Notes under the pieces: model-generated
Told to the model about the DNA's origin: nothing
What the model saw: the letters and a program-made list of their open reading frames with translations, nothing else
Databases searched by the model: none
NCBI GenBank assembly: GCA_029260265.1
Contig: JAJDDO010000024.1
Coordinates: forward strand, 931,458-995,457
DNA length: 64,000 nt
Source of the DNA: Phycisphaerales bacterium
GTDB taxonomy: Bacteria; Planctomycetota; Phycisphaerae; Phycisphaerales; UBA1924
Reading direction: 5' to 3'
In this document: piece after piece, positions 56,520 through 64,000 of the stretch
How the letters are laid out: each line of letters starts with the position of its first letter
Numbering within the stretch: position 1 is the stretch's first letter
Translations under genes and position numbers: made by a program

Positions 56520-56684
56520 CCGGGTTCCTTTCCCAACAAACAAGAATCAAACTGGTCCGCTCCAGCTTCCAGAACAACACAGCGCCGTGATATAGGCAAG
56601 CTGTCCCCTGTTGCATTCTATCAAAAAACGGGGATCCTGCCAAGCATCTCTCGGGTCTTTTCCATGCCTGAACAACTATTTTGC

Positions 56685-56690
56685 TACGAT
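56685..56690 (+). promoter_or_regulatory. Candidate leaderless -10 element (TACGAT) of mnmG
   Basis: TACGAT ends 5 bases before the GTG at 56696; no Shine-Dalgarno sequence is present. Confidence 0.45.
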
Positions 56691-56695
56691 CACGG

Positions 56696-58630
56696 GTGAG
56701 AAACGGGTATGAAGTCATTGTGGTCGGCGGGGGGCACGCCGGTGTGGAAGCGGCTTGGGCTGCTGCCAATGCGATCGCACGCCCATGTTCGGTGGCATTG
56801 GTCACTGCGGATGCCTCAAAGATCGGTGCCATGAGCTGTAATCCAGCCATCGGGGGGCTCGCAAAGGGGCAACTCGTCCGCGAGATCGACGCCCTCGGCG
56901 GGTTGATGGGGCTGGCCGCAGATGCGACGGGGATCCTCTTCAAGGTTCTCAACACTTCAAAGGGAGCCGCAGTTCATGGGCCGCGTTGTCAATCAGACAA
57001 CCAGGCCTATGCCCAAACGGTCCAGAAACTCTTGGCCGCACGACCCGAGATTGAACTGATCGAGGGCATGGTCGGCGAGATCATCACCGAAGCATCAGAT
57101 GCTCAGACTCCGCCTCAGATACGCGGCGTGGTGGTTGAATCTGGTGGACACCGCAGAACGCTGGAAACCGAGAATCTGGTGCTCACCACCGGGACCTTCA
57201 TGCGCGCGATGATGCACACGGGGGACCAGCAGACCGAGGGCGGGCGGATCGGTGAGTCCTCCGCGGTCGGTATCTCGGCGACACTCAAGGAGATGGGTTT
57301 CGAGCTCGGGCGACTGAAAACAGGTACGCCTCCAAGGCTCGATCGCACGACCATCGACTGGGAATCGCTCCCCGTGCAGTTGGGCGACGCGGATCCGGTG
57401 CCATTCAGTGAACTCTCACCCGGAGGATGGCGTGTTGGGCAGGTGGTCTGTGACCGGTTTCCTTTGCTCGAGCAGATCGAATGCAGGCAGACCACCACCT
57501 GCGAGGATTCGCACGAGATTATCCGATCGAACCTTGATCGTGCTCCAATGTTTTCTGGTCAGATCAACTCTTCCGGGCCACGATACTGCCCGAGCATCGA
57601 GGACAAGGTTGTTCGCTTTGCCGAACGCACCGAGCACGGCGTATTCCTTGAGCCCGAGAGCTTGGGTACCGACTGGGTCTACTGCAACGGCATCGCGACG
57701 AGCCTGCCCGCGGATATTCAGGACGAGCTCATCCGGGCGATGCCGGGGTGTGCGCACGCGAAGATTTTGCAGTACGGGTATGCTGTCGAGTACGACATGG
57801 TCTCGCCGCACCAGATTCACGCGAGCGGTCAAACCCGGCTTGTCGAGGGGTTGTTCTTTGCCGGTCAGATCAACGGCACGAGCGGGTACGAAGAGGCCGC
57901 AGCCCAGGGGTTGCTCTGCGGGCTCAATGCCTCTCTAAAAGCGCAGGGCAAGGCTCTGGTGACGCTTGCTCGCGATCAGGCGTACATCGGTGTGCTGATG
58001 GATGATCTGGTGACCAAGGTGCCCAAAGAGCCGTACCGGATGTTTACAAGCCGGGCGGAATACCGGCTAATTTTACGATCAGACAACGCCCCTGATCGGT
58101 TGACGCCGATGGCGATCGAGTTGGGGTTGCTCGATGATCATGATCTCGGGCGCCAGCGCAAGGCTCACTTTGAGAGGCGTTCGGAGTTCCTCCAACGCGG
58201 ACGCGGATTGATGAAGTCCACCATGATCGGCGAGAAGAGTATCTGGGATCGCGTGCTCAACGCGGATTACTCGGTGTCCGATCTCCGCGAGAGTTTGCAG
58301 ATGCAACTCGTCGGCGCTGACGACGGGATCTGGCGGACCCTGCACGCGGATCGGCGGTACGAGCCTTATATTGTTCGTCAGCACGCCGAGATCCGTCGCC
58401 ACGCCGATCTTGAACGCAAGCCCCTTCCCGAGTGGATCGATTACAACGAGTTCGAAGCCCTCCGTACGGAAACTCGCCAAGCACTCACCAAGTTCCGCCC
58501 ATCAACATTCGGGCAGGCATCACGCCTTGAGGGCCTGACCCCGGCGGATCTGACGCTACTCAGTGTGCTTGTCAAGCGGGCGAGGCAGCAACGCAAAGCA
58601 CAGAATGAACAAGACGAGGCAGCGAAGTGA
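56696..58630 (+). CDS. mnmG: tRNA uridine 5-carboxymethylaminomethyl modification enzyme MnmG (GidA)
   Basis: A 644-residue FAD enzyme which, with MnmE, modifies U34 of tRNAs reading split codon boxes. The FAD loop VIVVGGGHAGVEAAWAA is at the N-terminus. Further landmarks are GAMSCNPAIGGLAKGQLVRE with a conserved Cys, GRCQSDN-like GPRCQSDNQAYAQ, TGTFMRAMMHTG, RLKTGTPPRLD, FFAGQINGTSGYEEAAAQGL and TSRAEYRLILRSDNAPDRL. The length is normal. The GTG at 56696 is chosen because it begins the Rossmann fold directly. mnmE and rsmG, frequent partners, are absent; the stop overlaps the antiporter start by 3 bases. Confidence 0.95.
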   Translation: MRNGYEVIVVGGGHAGVEAAWAAANAIARPCSVALVTADASKIGAMSCNPAIGGLAKGQLVREIDALGGLMGLAADATGILFKVLNTSKGAAVHGPRCQSDNQAYAQTVQKLLAARPEIELIEGMVGEIITEASDAQTPPQIRGVVVESGGHRRTLETENLVLTTGTFMRAMMHTGDQQTEGGRIGESSAVGISATLKEMGFELGRLKTGTPPRLDRTTIDWESLPVQLGDADPVPFSELSPGGWRVGQVVCDRFPLLEQIECRQTTTCEDSHEIIRSNLDRAPMFSGQINSSGPRYCPSIEDKVVRFAERTEHGVFLEPESLGTDWVYCNGIATSLPADIQDELIRAMPGCAHAKILQYGYAVEYDMVSPHQIHASGQTRLVEGLFFAGQINGTSGYEEAAAQGLLCGLNASLKAQGKALVTLARDQAYIGVLMDDLVTKVPKEPYRMFTSRAEYRLILRSDNAPDRLTPMAIELGLLDDHDLGRQRKAHFERRSEFLQRGRGLMKSTMIGEKSIWDRVLNADYSVSDLRESLQMQLVGADDGIWRTLHADRRYEPYIVRQHAEIRRHADLERKPLPEWIDYNEFEALRTETRQALTKFRPSTFGQASRLEGLTPADLTLLSVLVKRARQQRKAQNEQDEAAK

Positions 58631-60330
58631 TTCCTACATTCGCAGCGAGCAGCGGCGTGCTTGTGCAGCTTGATCTGCTGATTGTCCTTGCGTGCGCAGG
58701 CGCGGTGACCCTTATGCTCTCGCGGTTGCGTGTCCCCGTGATCCCCGCGTACCTGCTCGCGGGGATCGTGATCGGGCCAAGCGGTTTCGGGCTTGTTTCC
58801 TCGCACGAACGGATCGAGCAGGTCGGGTATATGGCGCTGATTGTGCTGATGTTCTCCATCGGGATGCACCTGGATACCAACACGCTCCGCAAGGGTGCTG
58901 CCTCGATCATCACCGTCGGCGTGCTGAGCACGCTCGCGACGACCGCGGGGTTCTGGGGCATCCTTTCGTTGACTCCCATGGCGGGGAGTTCTGCGTTGGC
59001 CGTCGCGATGGCGCTGGCGATGTCATCGACCGCCGTGGTGCTCAAACTGCTCAGTGAACGCAGAGAGCTGCAATCAACCGGTGGACGCATCGCTCTTGGG
59101 ATTTTGCTTGTCCAAGACCTGATTCTGATTGTCTATCTGGCATTACTCCCGTTGATCGCTGAGCTGAAGCAGCAAGAGACCACCGACGAGATCGTGTCCT
59201 ACACCGAGCGAGTTGGCTCGATGATCATTGCACTCGGGGCGATCGCCGCGATGATCGTGATCGGCAGGCTCCTGCTCCCTCGGATACTCCGCGAGGCTTC
59301 GAGGCTTGCCGGCGGAGAGGTGATGCTCGTCCTCACCGCAGCCGTCGGGCTTGGTGCGGCAACCCTGACGGCTTGGGTCGGGCTGAGCCCCGAACTCGGT
59401 GCATTTATCGCCGGATTCTTGCTCGCGTCAACTCCGTTCAAATACCAGCTCTCCGGACAGCTGGCGCCGGTGCGAGATTTGTTTATGGCGGTTTTCTTCA
59501 CGGCTGTGGGCTTGCAGGTCGATCTTGATTCGATCATCCCGCTCTGGTGGGTGGTGCCCGTTGGTGTTGTTGGCATGATGATGCTTAAAGCGTTGGTCAT
59601 CAGTGTCACCGCGTGGGGCGTCGGGGTCCAGAGCGGGCTCGCGGGGCGGAGCGGGATCTTGCTCGCCCAGGGCGGAGAGTTCTCGCTGATCGTTGTAGGG
59701 GTGTCGGCAGCGCTCGGGCTGGTGAGTTCCCAAGAGAGCTCCATGGTCGTTGCGGTGGTTATCGCTTCGCTTGTCTTTACCAGTTCTCTCGTTTGGATCG
59801 CCCAACGGGCCGAGCCCTTGATGGGCAGGATCGGGCGTCCGCCTTGGCGGCAGAAAGATGCAATCCGCGAGGAGCCCGATGCCAAAGGGCTCAGCGGGCA
59901 CGCCATCATTGCCGGATACGGGCTTGTGGGGCAGGCATGCGCGGCGCGCCTCGAAGAGGGCGGCGTCGAATGCGTGATCGTCGATCTCAACCACAAAACT
60001 ATTCACGAACAATCGGCCAAGGGCAAGCGAATGGTCTTCGGTGACATCGCCAACCCGGAGGTGCTCGAATCCGCGGGCGTTCGATCGGCGATGACCGTAG
60101 TGCTCTCGCTCCCGGATTCCGATGCAACCATGCGTGCGATCCGTACACTCAAAAACATGTGCCCCCAGCTGCATATCGCGGTGCGCGTCGCGGTTGAGCG
60201 AAGGGCGCAGACCGCCCGCGAGATCGGCGCGGACCTCGTCGTGACCGAAGAGTCGATCATGGCAACCACCCTCGCCGATCTGGTACTCGAACAATGCCAG
60301 GTCAAAGAGGATGAACCCCAAAGCGGGTGA
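58627..60330 (+). CDS. CPA2-family monovalent cation/proton antiporter with TrkA-N (RCK) domain
   Basis: A 567-residue inner-membrane transporter of the KefB/KefC type. About 12 membrane segments fill residues 10-400, with PVIPAYLLAGIVIGPSGFGL near the start and SPELGAFIAGFLLASTPF holding the Asp/Glu region of CPA2 exchangers. A soluble TrkA-N domain follows (HAIIAGYGLVGQACAARLEE, IVDLNHKTIHEQSAKGKRMV, FGDIANPEVLESAGVRSA), the NAD(H)-binding gate found in KefB/KefC. The TrkA-C domain is absent or very short. The GTG start overlaps the mnmG TGA (GTGA), so translation is coupled. K+ or Na+ efflux against H+ is likely; the ion is not determined. Confidence 0.88.
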   Translation: MIPTFAASSGVLVQLDLLIVLACAGAVTLMLSRLRVPVIPAYLLAGIVIGPSGFGLVSSHERIEQVGYMALIVLMFSIGMHLDTNTLRKGAASIITVGVLSTLATTAGFWGILSLTPMAGSSALAVAMALAMSSTAVVLKLLSERRELQSTGGRIALGILLVQDLILIVYLALLPLIAELKQQETTDEIVSYTERVGSMIIALGAIAAMIVIGRLLLPRILREASRLAGGEVMLVLTAAVGLGAATLTAWVGLSPELGAFIAGFLLASTPFKYQLSGQLAPVRDLFMAVFFTAVGLQVDLDSIIPLWWVVPVGVVGMMMLKALVISVTAWGVGVQSGLAGRSGILLAQGGEFSLIVVGVSAALGLVSSQESSMVVAVVIASLVFTSSLVWIAQRAEPLMGRIGRPPWRQKDAIREEPDAKGLSGHAIIAGYGLVGQACAARLEEGGVECVIVDLNHKTIHEQSAKGKRMVFGDIANPEVLESAGVRSAMTVVLSLPDSDATMRAIRTLKNMCPQLHIAVRVAVERRAQTAREIGADLVVTEESIMATTLADLVLEQCQVKEDEPQSG

Positions 60331-60334
60331 GAGT

Positions 60335-61120
60335 TTATCCGCCGAGCATTTTCAGCTCATCGCGAAGAATCGCAGCAAGCTCAAAGTTTTCTGACGCGAT
60401 GGCTGCTTCGAGTCGTTGACGCAACTCGGCGCGCTGGCTTACCGGGAGCTTTGGGATCAACGAGTCACGCATATCTCGGAGCATCTGGACCTCGCCGGAT
60501 TGCTCGAACGCTTCGGGCTGTTCTGCTGATTCGAAATACAGCCTCAGCGCTTCGATCCCCTCGTCGATCGCGTTGAGCGCGACCTTATTCTCTTCGTGCT
60601 TGAGCGCGTGGCTCGCCAAGGCCCGTGCGCGCATCATCATGATGTACGGACGATGGGATTCGAGCGATGCCTGGTCATCTTCTTCGATCGCGTGATCACG
60701 GAGCAGATCGACCAGCCTGAGGTTCCGCGAGGTGTCGCGGACCACGGCCTCGAAATCCTCGAGCACCAACAACGCGATGTACCGGTGATAGTACTGCTGG
60801 GACTCTTCTCGCAAGAGCCGGCAGTCCTCCGCGGTCAATGAGCGGGCACGCGGGGGGGCATCATCGTCCTCATCAACTTGGTATTCGTCGGCGTCCATCG
60901 GCTCGGCCTGATCGATCCGGGCTTCGCATGAATCGAGCAGGCTGCCGTATCCGTTCGGGCGTTGTCCGTCTGGGCGTCCATCGACATACATCTGGAGCAT
61001 TCCGAGGTCGAGCCGGACCTGTATCCGGGGGGTTCCGTCGTCCGCTTCGATCAGCCGAACGGAGATTTGTCCCGGTTCAAAGGGCCATTCGGCGAGCATT
61101 TCGGTGAGGTCTTTGTGCAT
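60335..61120 (-). CDS. UVR-motif (UvrB/UvrC interaction motif) protein
   Basis: A 261-residue cytoplasmic protein. The N-terminal region (about 1-75) includes AEWPFEPGQISVRLIEADDG and a beta-rich stretch, the middle is helical and acidic (AMDADEYQVDEDDDAPPRAR, then LRLVDLLRDHAIEEDDQASL), and the C-terminus ends with a UVR motif: LRQRLEAAIASENFELAAIL then RDELKML. UVR motifs mediate contacts in UvrB, UvrC and McsA-type proteins. AGGAA 5 bases upstream supports ATG 61120; 61162 is possible. The presence of uvrA and uvrB in the window makes a repair link conceivable but unproven. Confidence 0.72.
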   Translation of the reverse strand: MHKDLTEMLAEWPFEPGQISVRLIEADDGTPRIQVRLDLGMLQMYVDGRPDGQRPNGYGSLLDSCEARIDQAEPMDADEYQVDEDDDAPPRARSLTAEDCRLLREESQQYYHRYIALLVLEDFEAVVRDTSRNLRLVDLLRDHAIEEDDQASLESHRPYIMMMRARALASHALKHEENKVALNAIDEGIEALRLYFESAEQPEAFEQSGEVQMLRDMRDSLIPKLPVSQRAELRQRLEAAIASENFELAAILRDELKMLGG

Positions 61121-61416
61121 AAAATTCCTGCTGAAAATGGAATCGAATTGAGTAGTATGCATCGGGTTTTGAGCGGTGCCAATAAAATTTTGAATAGACC
61201 GATCATATTGTCAAAAAGGTCCGTTTGGCCACCTAATCCGCACAATCCGGTGGAATTCGAGGGAGAAGAAACAACAGAAATCACAGGAGTTCAGGTGGTT
61301 TTCTCTATGCCCGATGGAACTCATCGGATAAACTGACGAACCGATGAGAGAGGTTATTGTTCAGGCCTCATATCAGTTTTCCAACGGCGCTCGCCGTGGA
61401 AAGGGTGGGTAGGAAA
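61121..61416. other. AT-rich divergent region before the sigma factor gene
   Basis: About 296 bases between the UVR-motif gene (minus) and the sigma factor. TTGAGT and TTGAGC boxes occur near 61148 and 61169 on the plus strand, but no convincing -35/-10 pair stands out. A leader of more than 200 bases for the sigma factor is possible. Confidence 0.4.
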
Positions 61417-62394
61417 GTGAGAAAGAGTACAAGCAATCGGTCCGTCTCGACTTCTTCGAGGGGCGTAAAGTCCGCGATCCAGATGTATCTTCAAGAGATC
61501 AACCGCCACAAGCTGTTGACCGCTGAAGAGGAACGCGAACTTGGGTGGAAGATCATCAATGATCAATGCCACGCATCTCGCCAGCGGATGATCCAATCCA
61601 ATCTGCGGCTCGTCGTTTCGATCGCCAAAAACTACAACAACCGTGGTCTCCCTCTGACCGATCTGATCGAAGAGGGAAATATTGGGCTTCTCCGCGCCGT
61701 CGAAGGCTTTGATCCGGCACAGGGCGCACGGTTCAGCACCTACGGCTCATGGTGGATCAAGCAATCCATCAAGCGGGCGTTGATCAATGCGAATCAGCCG
61801 ATCCACATCCCGGCGTACATGGTCGAGCTGATCTCCAAATGGCGGCTCCACTCGCGATTACTCGAATCAGACCTCGGCCACCCGCCGTCCATCGAGCAAC
61901 TCGCTGAAGCGATGGATCTGCCCGTCAAGAAGGTTCAGATCATCAAGCGTGCCGTCAAGGCATTCAACGCTCCAAACCAGGCACCTCGGGATTCCGATGG
62001 CGATCTGATGGGGCTCGGCGAACTGATCGCGGACACCAATGTCACCACACCAGAGAACCAAACACTTCAGGCCGAGGAACTCAATATCCTCCGCAAGCTG
62101 ATGGAAACCATCGACGAGCGTGAAGCGGAGATCCTCCGGTACCGGTTTGGTCTTGATGGTGCCGAGCCATTGACGCTCAAAGAGATCGCCGCCCAGATCG
62201 GGATCTCCCGCGAGCGTGTGCGTCAGATTATCGAGGAATCCCTCGCCCGCTTGAACGAGCGTCTGAACGATTCCAAGCCAAGCCAATACTTCCGCCGCAC
62301 CGGTGAGGAGGTGTTCGAGGATCTTGATGCTGCGGACGATTCACGCCGTGTCCCATCCTACCAGCAGGACATTTCGCGGCAGAATGCTGGGTGA
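61417..62394 (+). CDS. RNA polymerase sigma factor, SigA/RpoD type (short form)
   Basis: A 325-residue sigma-70 factor lacking region 1.1. Region 1.2 is [20 protein letters not shown], region 2 includes [40 protein letters not shown] and [17 protein letters not shown], region 3 lies around [20 protein letters not shown], and region 4 is [20 protein letters not shown]. The region 2.4 residues for -10 recognition are present, fitting the TANNNT hexamers seen before many genes. The start is unresolved: GTG at 61405 or 61417 are most likely, with GGAAAGG just upstream. A 15-residue Ser/Arg-rich start follows. A terminator follows. Primary versus alternative housekeeping sigma factor cannot be decided from this window. 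Confidence 0.88.
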   Translation: MRKSTSNRSVSTSSRGVKSAIQMYLQEINRHKLLTAEEERELGWKIINDQCHASRQRMIQSNLRLVVSIAKNYNNRGLPLTDLIEEGNIGLLRAVEGFDPAQGARFSTYGSWWIKQSIKRALINANQPIHIPAYMVELISKWRLHSRLLESDLGHPPSIEQLAEAMDLPVKKVQIIKRAVKAFNAPNQAPRDSDGDLMGLGELIADTNVTTPENQTLQAEELNILRKLMETIDEREAEILRYRFGLDGAEPLTLKEIAAQIGISRERVRQIIEESLARLNERLNDSKPSQYFRRTGEEVFEDLDAADDSRRVPSYQQDISRQNAG

Positions 62395-62415
62395 TTTCCA
62401 ACGATCAACTTCCCC

Positions 62416-62446
62416 AACCGCCTCATGATTCGAGGCGGTTTTTTTA
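62416..62446 (+). terminator. Intrinsic terminator after the sigma factor gene
   Basis: AACCGCCTC (62416-62424), 7-base loop, GAGGCGGTT (62432-62440) and a run of T. Confidence 0.9.
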
Positions 62447-62544
62447 TGTCTCCGCCGGGGAGCGATCACGGGGCTACCATCGACGAGAACGATGGAATAT
62501 TCACGCCCAGAGCCGTGTTGATTCCGTTTTCAACGAATGGAGAC

Positions 62545-63561
62545 ATGAGCAGAATGAGCACCGAGCCCACCATCGAGAAAGTCGTCATCATCGGATCAGG
62601 CCCCGCAGGCTGGACCGCCGCCATCTACGCCTCACGGGCCAATCTTGACCCGATTGTCTATGTAGGCGTCGCCAAGCAGGACCCTGGTCCGATCCTCCCC
62701 GGTGGGCAGCTCATGCTGACCACGGATGTAGAGAACTACCCCGGATTCCCTGAGGGGATCGCGGGCCCAGAGATGATGATGAAGTTTGAAGAACAAGCAC
62801 GCAGATTCGGGTCCCGCGTTGTGGGCGAGGACATCGTGAAGTGTGAGTTCTCCTCGGATGGCTCGGCGCACACGCTGCACACATCCGGCGGCTCGGTCGT
62901 CAAGGCCCATACCGTGATCATCTCAACCGGTGCGACCGCCAACTGGCTCGGGCTTGAATCAGAAATGGACCTCGCCCGCAACGGCGGGGGGGTCAGTGCG
63001 TGCGCCGTCTGCGACGGCGCCCTGCCTATGTTCCGCGACCAACCAGTTGCCGTCATTGGCGGCGGCGATTCCGCGCTTGAAGAAGCGAACTACCTCACCA
63101 AGTTTGCCTCCAAGGTGCACATCATCCATCGTCGTGATGAGCTTCGTGGGTCAAAGGTCATGCAAGAACGGTTCATCGGGAAAGAAAACGCAACGGTTGA
63201 ATGGAACAAGACGGTGCTTGACTGCATCAGCGAACCAAACGAGCACGGGGCCAATCGACTCACTGCGATCCAGCTCAAAGACACCGTGACCGGTGAAGTC
63301 TCCGAGCTGCCGGTCAAGGGCATGTTTGTTGCCATCGGGCACACCCCGACCACGAAGTTCTTGCGTGATACGGATCTCGAGTTTGACGATGCCGGGTACA
63401 TTGATCTCAAGACCCGATCGAGCCGGACGAATATCGCGGGTGTATTCGCAGCCGGTGATGTTGCAGATGCAGAGTACCGCCAGGCGATTACCGCGTCGGG
63501 CATGGGCTGCCAGGCTGCGCTTGATGCGGAGCATTGGCTCGGCGATCAGGGTCTGAACTAG
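62545..63561 (+). CDS. trxB: Thioredoxin reductase
   Basis: A 338-residue FAD- and NADPH-dependent enzyme that keeps thioredoxin reduced, and so supports ribonucleotide reductase. FAD loop IIGSGPAGWTAAIYASRAN, GGQLMLTTDVENYPGFPEGI, the redox-active C-A-V-C in GVSACAVCDGALP, NADPH loop VIGGGDSALEEANYL, HRRDELRGSK, and the C-terminal FAD motif GVFAAGDVADAEYRQAITAS are all intact. GGAG lies close to the ATG at 62545; ATG 62554 is an alternative. It may supply electrons to the class II reductase encoded at 41844. A bidirectional terminator follows. Confidence 0.95.
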   Translation: MSRMSTEPTIEKVVIIGSGPAGWTAAIYASRANLDPIVYVGVAKQDPGPILPGGQLMLTTDVENYPGFPEGIAGPEMMMKFEEQARRFGSRVVGEDIVKCEFSSDGSAHTLHTSGGSVVKAHTVIISTGATANWLGLESEMDLARNGGGVSACAVCDGALPMFRDQPVAVIGGGDSALEEANYLTKFASKVHIIHRRDELRGSKVMQERFIGKENATVEWNKTVLDCISEPNEHGANRLTAIQLKDTVTGEVSELPVKGMFVAIGHTPTTKFLRDTDLEFDDAGYIDLKTRSSRTNIAGVFAAGDVADAEYRQAITASGMGCQAALDAEHWLGDQGLN

Positions 63562-63599
63562 GATTGCAAACCGTGGCACCGGAGAGTTTGGTGCAATTG

Positions 63600-63627
63600 A
63601 AAAACGCCTCAAACTGAGGCGTTCTTT
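63600..63627. terminator. Bidirectional terminator between trxB and the TPR gene
   Basis: AACGCCTCA (63603-63611), loop AAC, TGAGGCGTT (63615-63623), A tract before and T-rich sequence after. Confidence 0.85.
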
Positions 63628-63663
63628 GTGAAATGATGGTCGGGCGTGATGACCTTGAAAGAC

Positions 63664-64000
63664 TCAGCCTTTCACGGCCTTCTTGTAGTCGGCGAGACGC
63701 TCTTCGAGCTCTTCTATGGCTTCGGCGTTGTCCTTGGGTGCGAGTGAGATCGCTTTCTTCTGCCATTTCATGGCTTCAGCAGCGTTGCCGACCTTCATGC
63801 ATGACAGCGCGTAGGTGTCAAGGATTGACCAGTCTTTCCACTCGGTCACTTCGCAAGCCATTTTGGCTGCCTTGTGGGCGAGCTTGTACTCACTCTTGGG
63901 CATGTCTTCAGCTTCGCTTGTCAACAGCATCCAGGCGATCGCGTTGAGTCCCATGGGCTCTTCAGCGAGGTGGTATTCGATCAGGGCGTTGGCGATGTTG
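63664..64000 (-). CDS. TPR-repeat protein, C-terminal part (5' truncated by window)
   Basis: The frame is open to the right edge of the window, so the N-terminus is missing. About 112 residues are visible: NIANALIEYHLAEEPMGLNA, then AIAWMLLTSEAEDMPKSEY, LAHKAAKMACEVTEWKDWSI, LDTYALSCMKVGNAAEAMKW and AIEELEERLADYKKAVKG at the end. The helix pairs with A-x-C-M-K-x-G-N and W-Q-K-K-A-I-S-L-A-P spacing match tetratricopeptide repeats. The ATG at 63954 is internal to this pattern and is probably not the start. The function is unknown; the full protein could carry an N-terminal thioredoxin-like or signal region outside the window. Confidence 0.7.
   Translation of the reverse strand, partial: NIANALIEYHLAEEPMGLNAIAWMLLTSEAEDMPKSEYKLAHKAAKMACEVTEWKDWSILDTYALSCMKVGNAAEAMKWQKKAISLAPKDNAEAIEELEERLADYKKAVKG

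Overview
The window looks like part of the chromosome of a planctomycete of the class Phycisphaerae, probably order Phycisphaerales. Three things point there: a secreted protein whose C-terminus is the 'GC-type' dockerin of that group (ends ASGC), two long pseudopilin-like proteins with the planctomycete [24 protein letters not shown]-type start, and the planctomycete-style N-terminus of IF-3. Most sequence is GC-rich, densely packed housekeeping DNA on both strands. I see no tRNA, rRNA, CRISPR array, insertion sequence or prophage. A few intervals are visibly more AT-rich (about 27.3-27.8 kb, 39.9-40.5 kb, 46.2-46.5 kb, 61.1-61.4 kb).

Layout. 0-8 kb: end of a DinG-like helicase, phosphomannomutase/phosphoglucomutase, a membrane AAA-type ATPase, a GC-dockerin secreted protein, and a UvrD/PcrA helicase on the minus strand. 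8-11.3 kb: a haem-binding lipoprotein and an APC transporter-Usp fusion coupled to a small helical protein. 11.5-15 kb: a Ser/Thr kinase, infC and two small genes. 15-20.6 kb: a uvrB-small membrane protein-uvrA operon on the minus strand. 20.6-28.6 kb: an ArsR-SRPBCC fusion, a ClpP-class protease, smc, an interrupted small gene and a TPR-YggX fusion. 28.6-37.7 kb: pyrD, a TauE permease, a 3D-domain protein, an ABC exporter pair, gcvH, a TIM-barrel protein, cmk and plsC. 37.7-45.8 kb: a FlgI-like/HEAT lipoprotein, a 961-base gap, then dcd, a YegP-like gene and nrdJ (deoxynucleotide supply), followed by a candidate structured RNA with a perfect terminator. 45.8-50.8 kb: a lone receiver domain, a CPBP protease interrupted by TGA, a conserved hypothetical, mdh, and a CpeT-FKBP fusion. 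51-56.5 kb: a polyprenyl glycosylphosphotransferase, tandem pseudopilins and a second ClpP-class protease. 56.7-64 kb: mnmG, a CPA2 antiporter, a UVR-motif protein, a SigA-type sigma factor, trxB and a partial TPR gene.

Functional themes are DNA repair and chromosome maintenance (DinG, PcrA, UvrA, UvrB, SMC), nucleotide supply (pyrD, cmk, dcd, nrdJ), redox and stress (trxB, YggX, P460-like cytochrome, Usp) and the cell envelope. Two initiation classes seem to coexist. One has a clear Shine-Dalgarno sequence. The other has a TANNNT hexamer 5-7 bases before the start codon and no Shine-Dalgarno, which suggests leaderless transcripts. The features most worth a second look are the AUC start of infC, two reading frames interrupted by single in-frame stops, the hairpin-rich stretches flanking the dcd-nrdJ block, and several unusual domain fusions.
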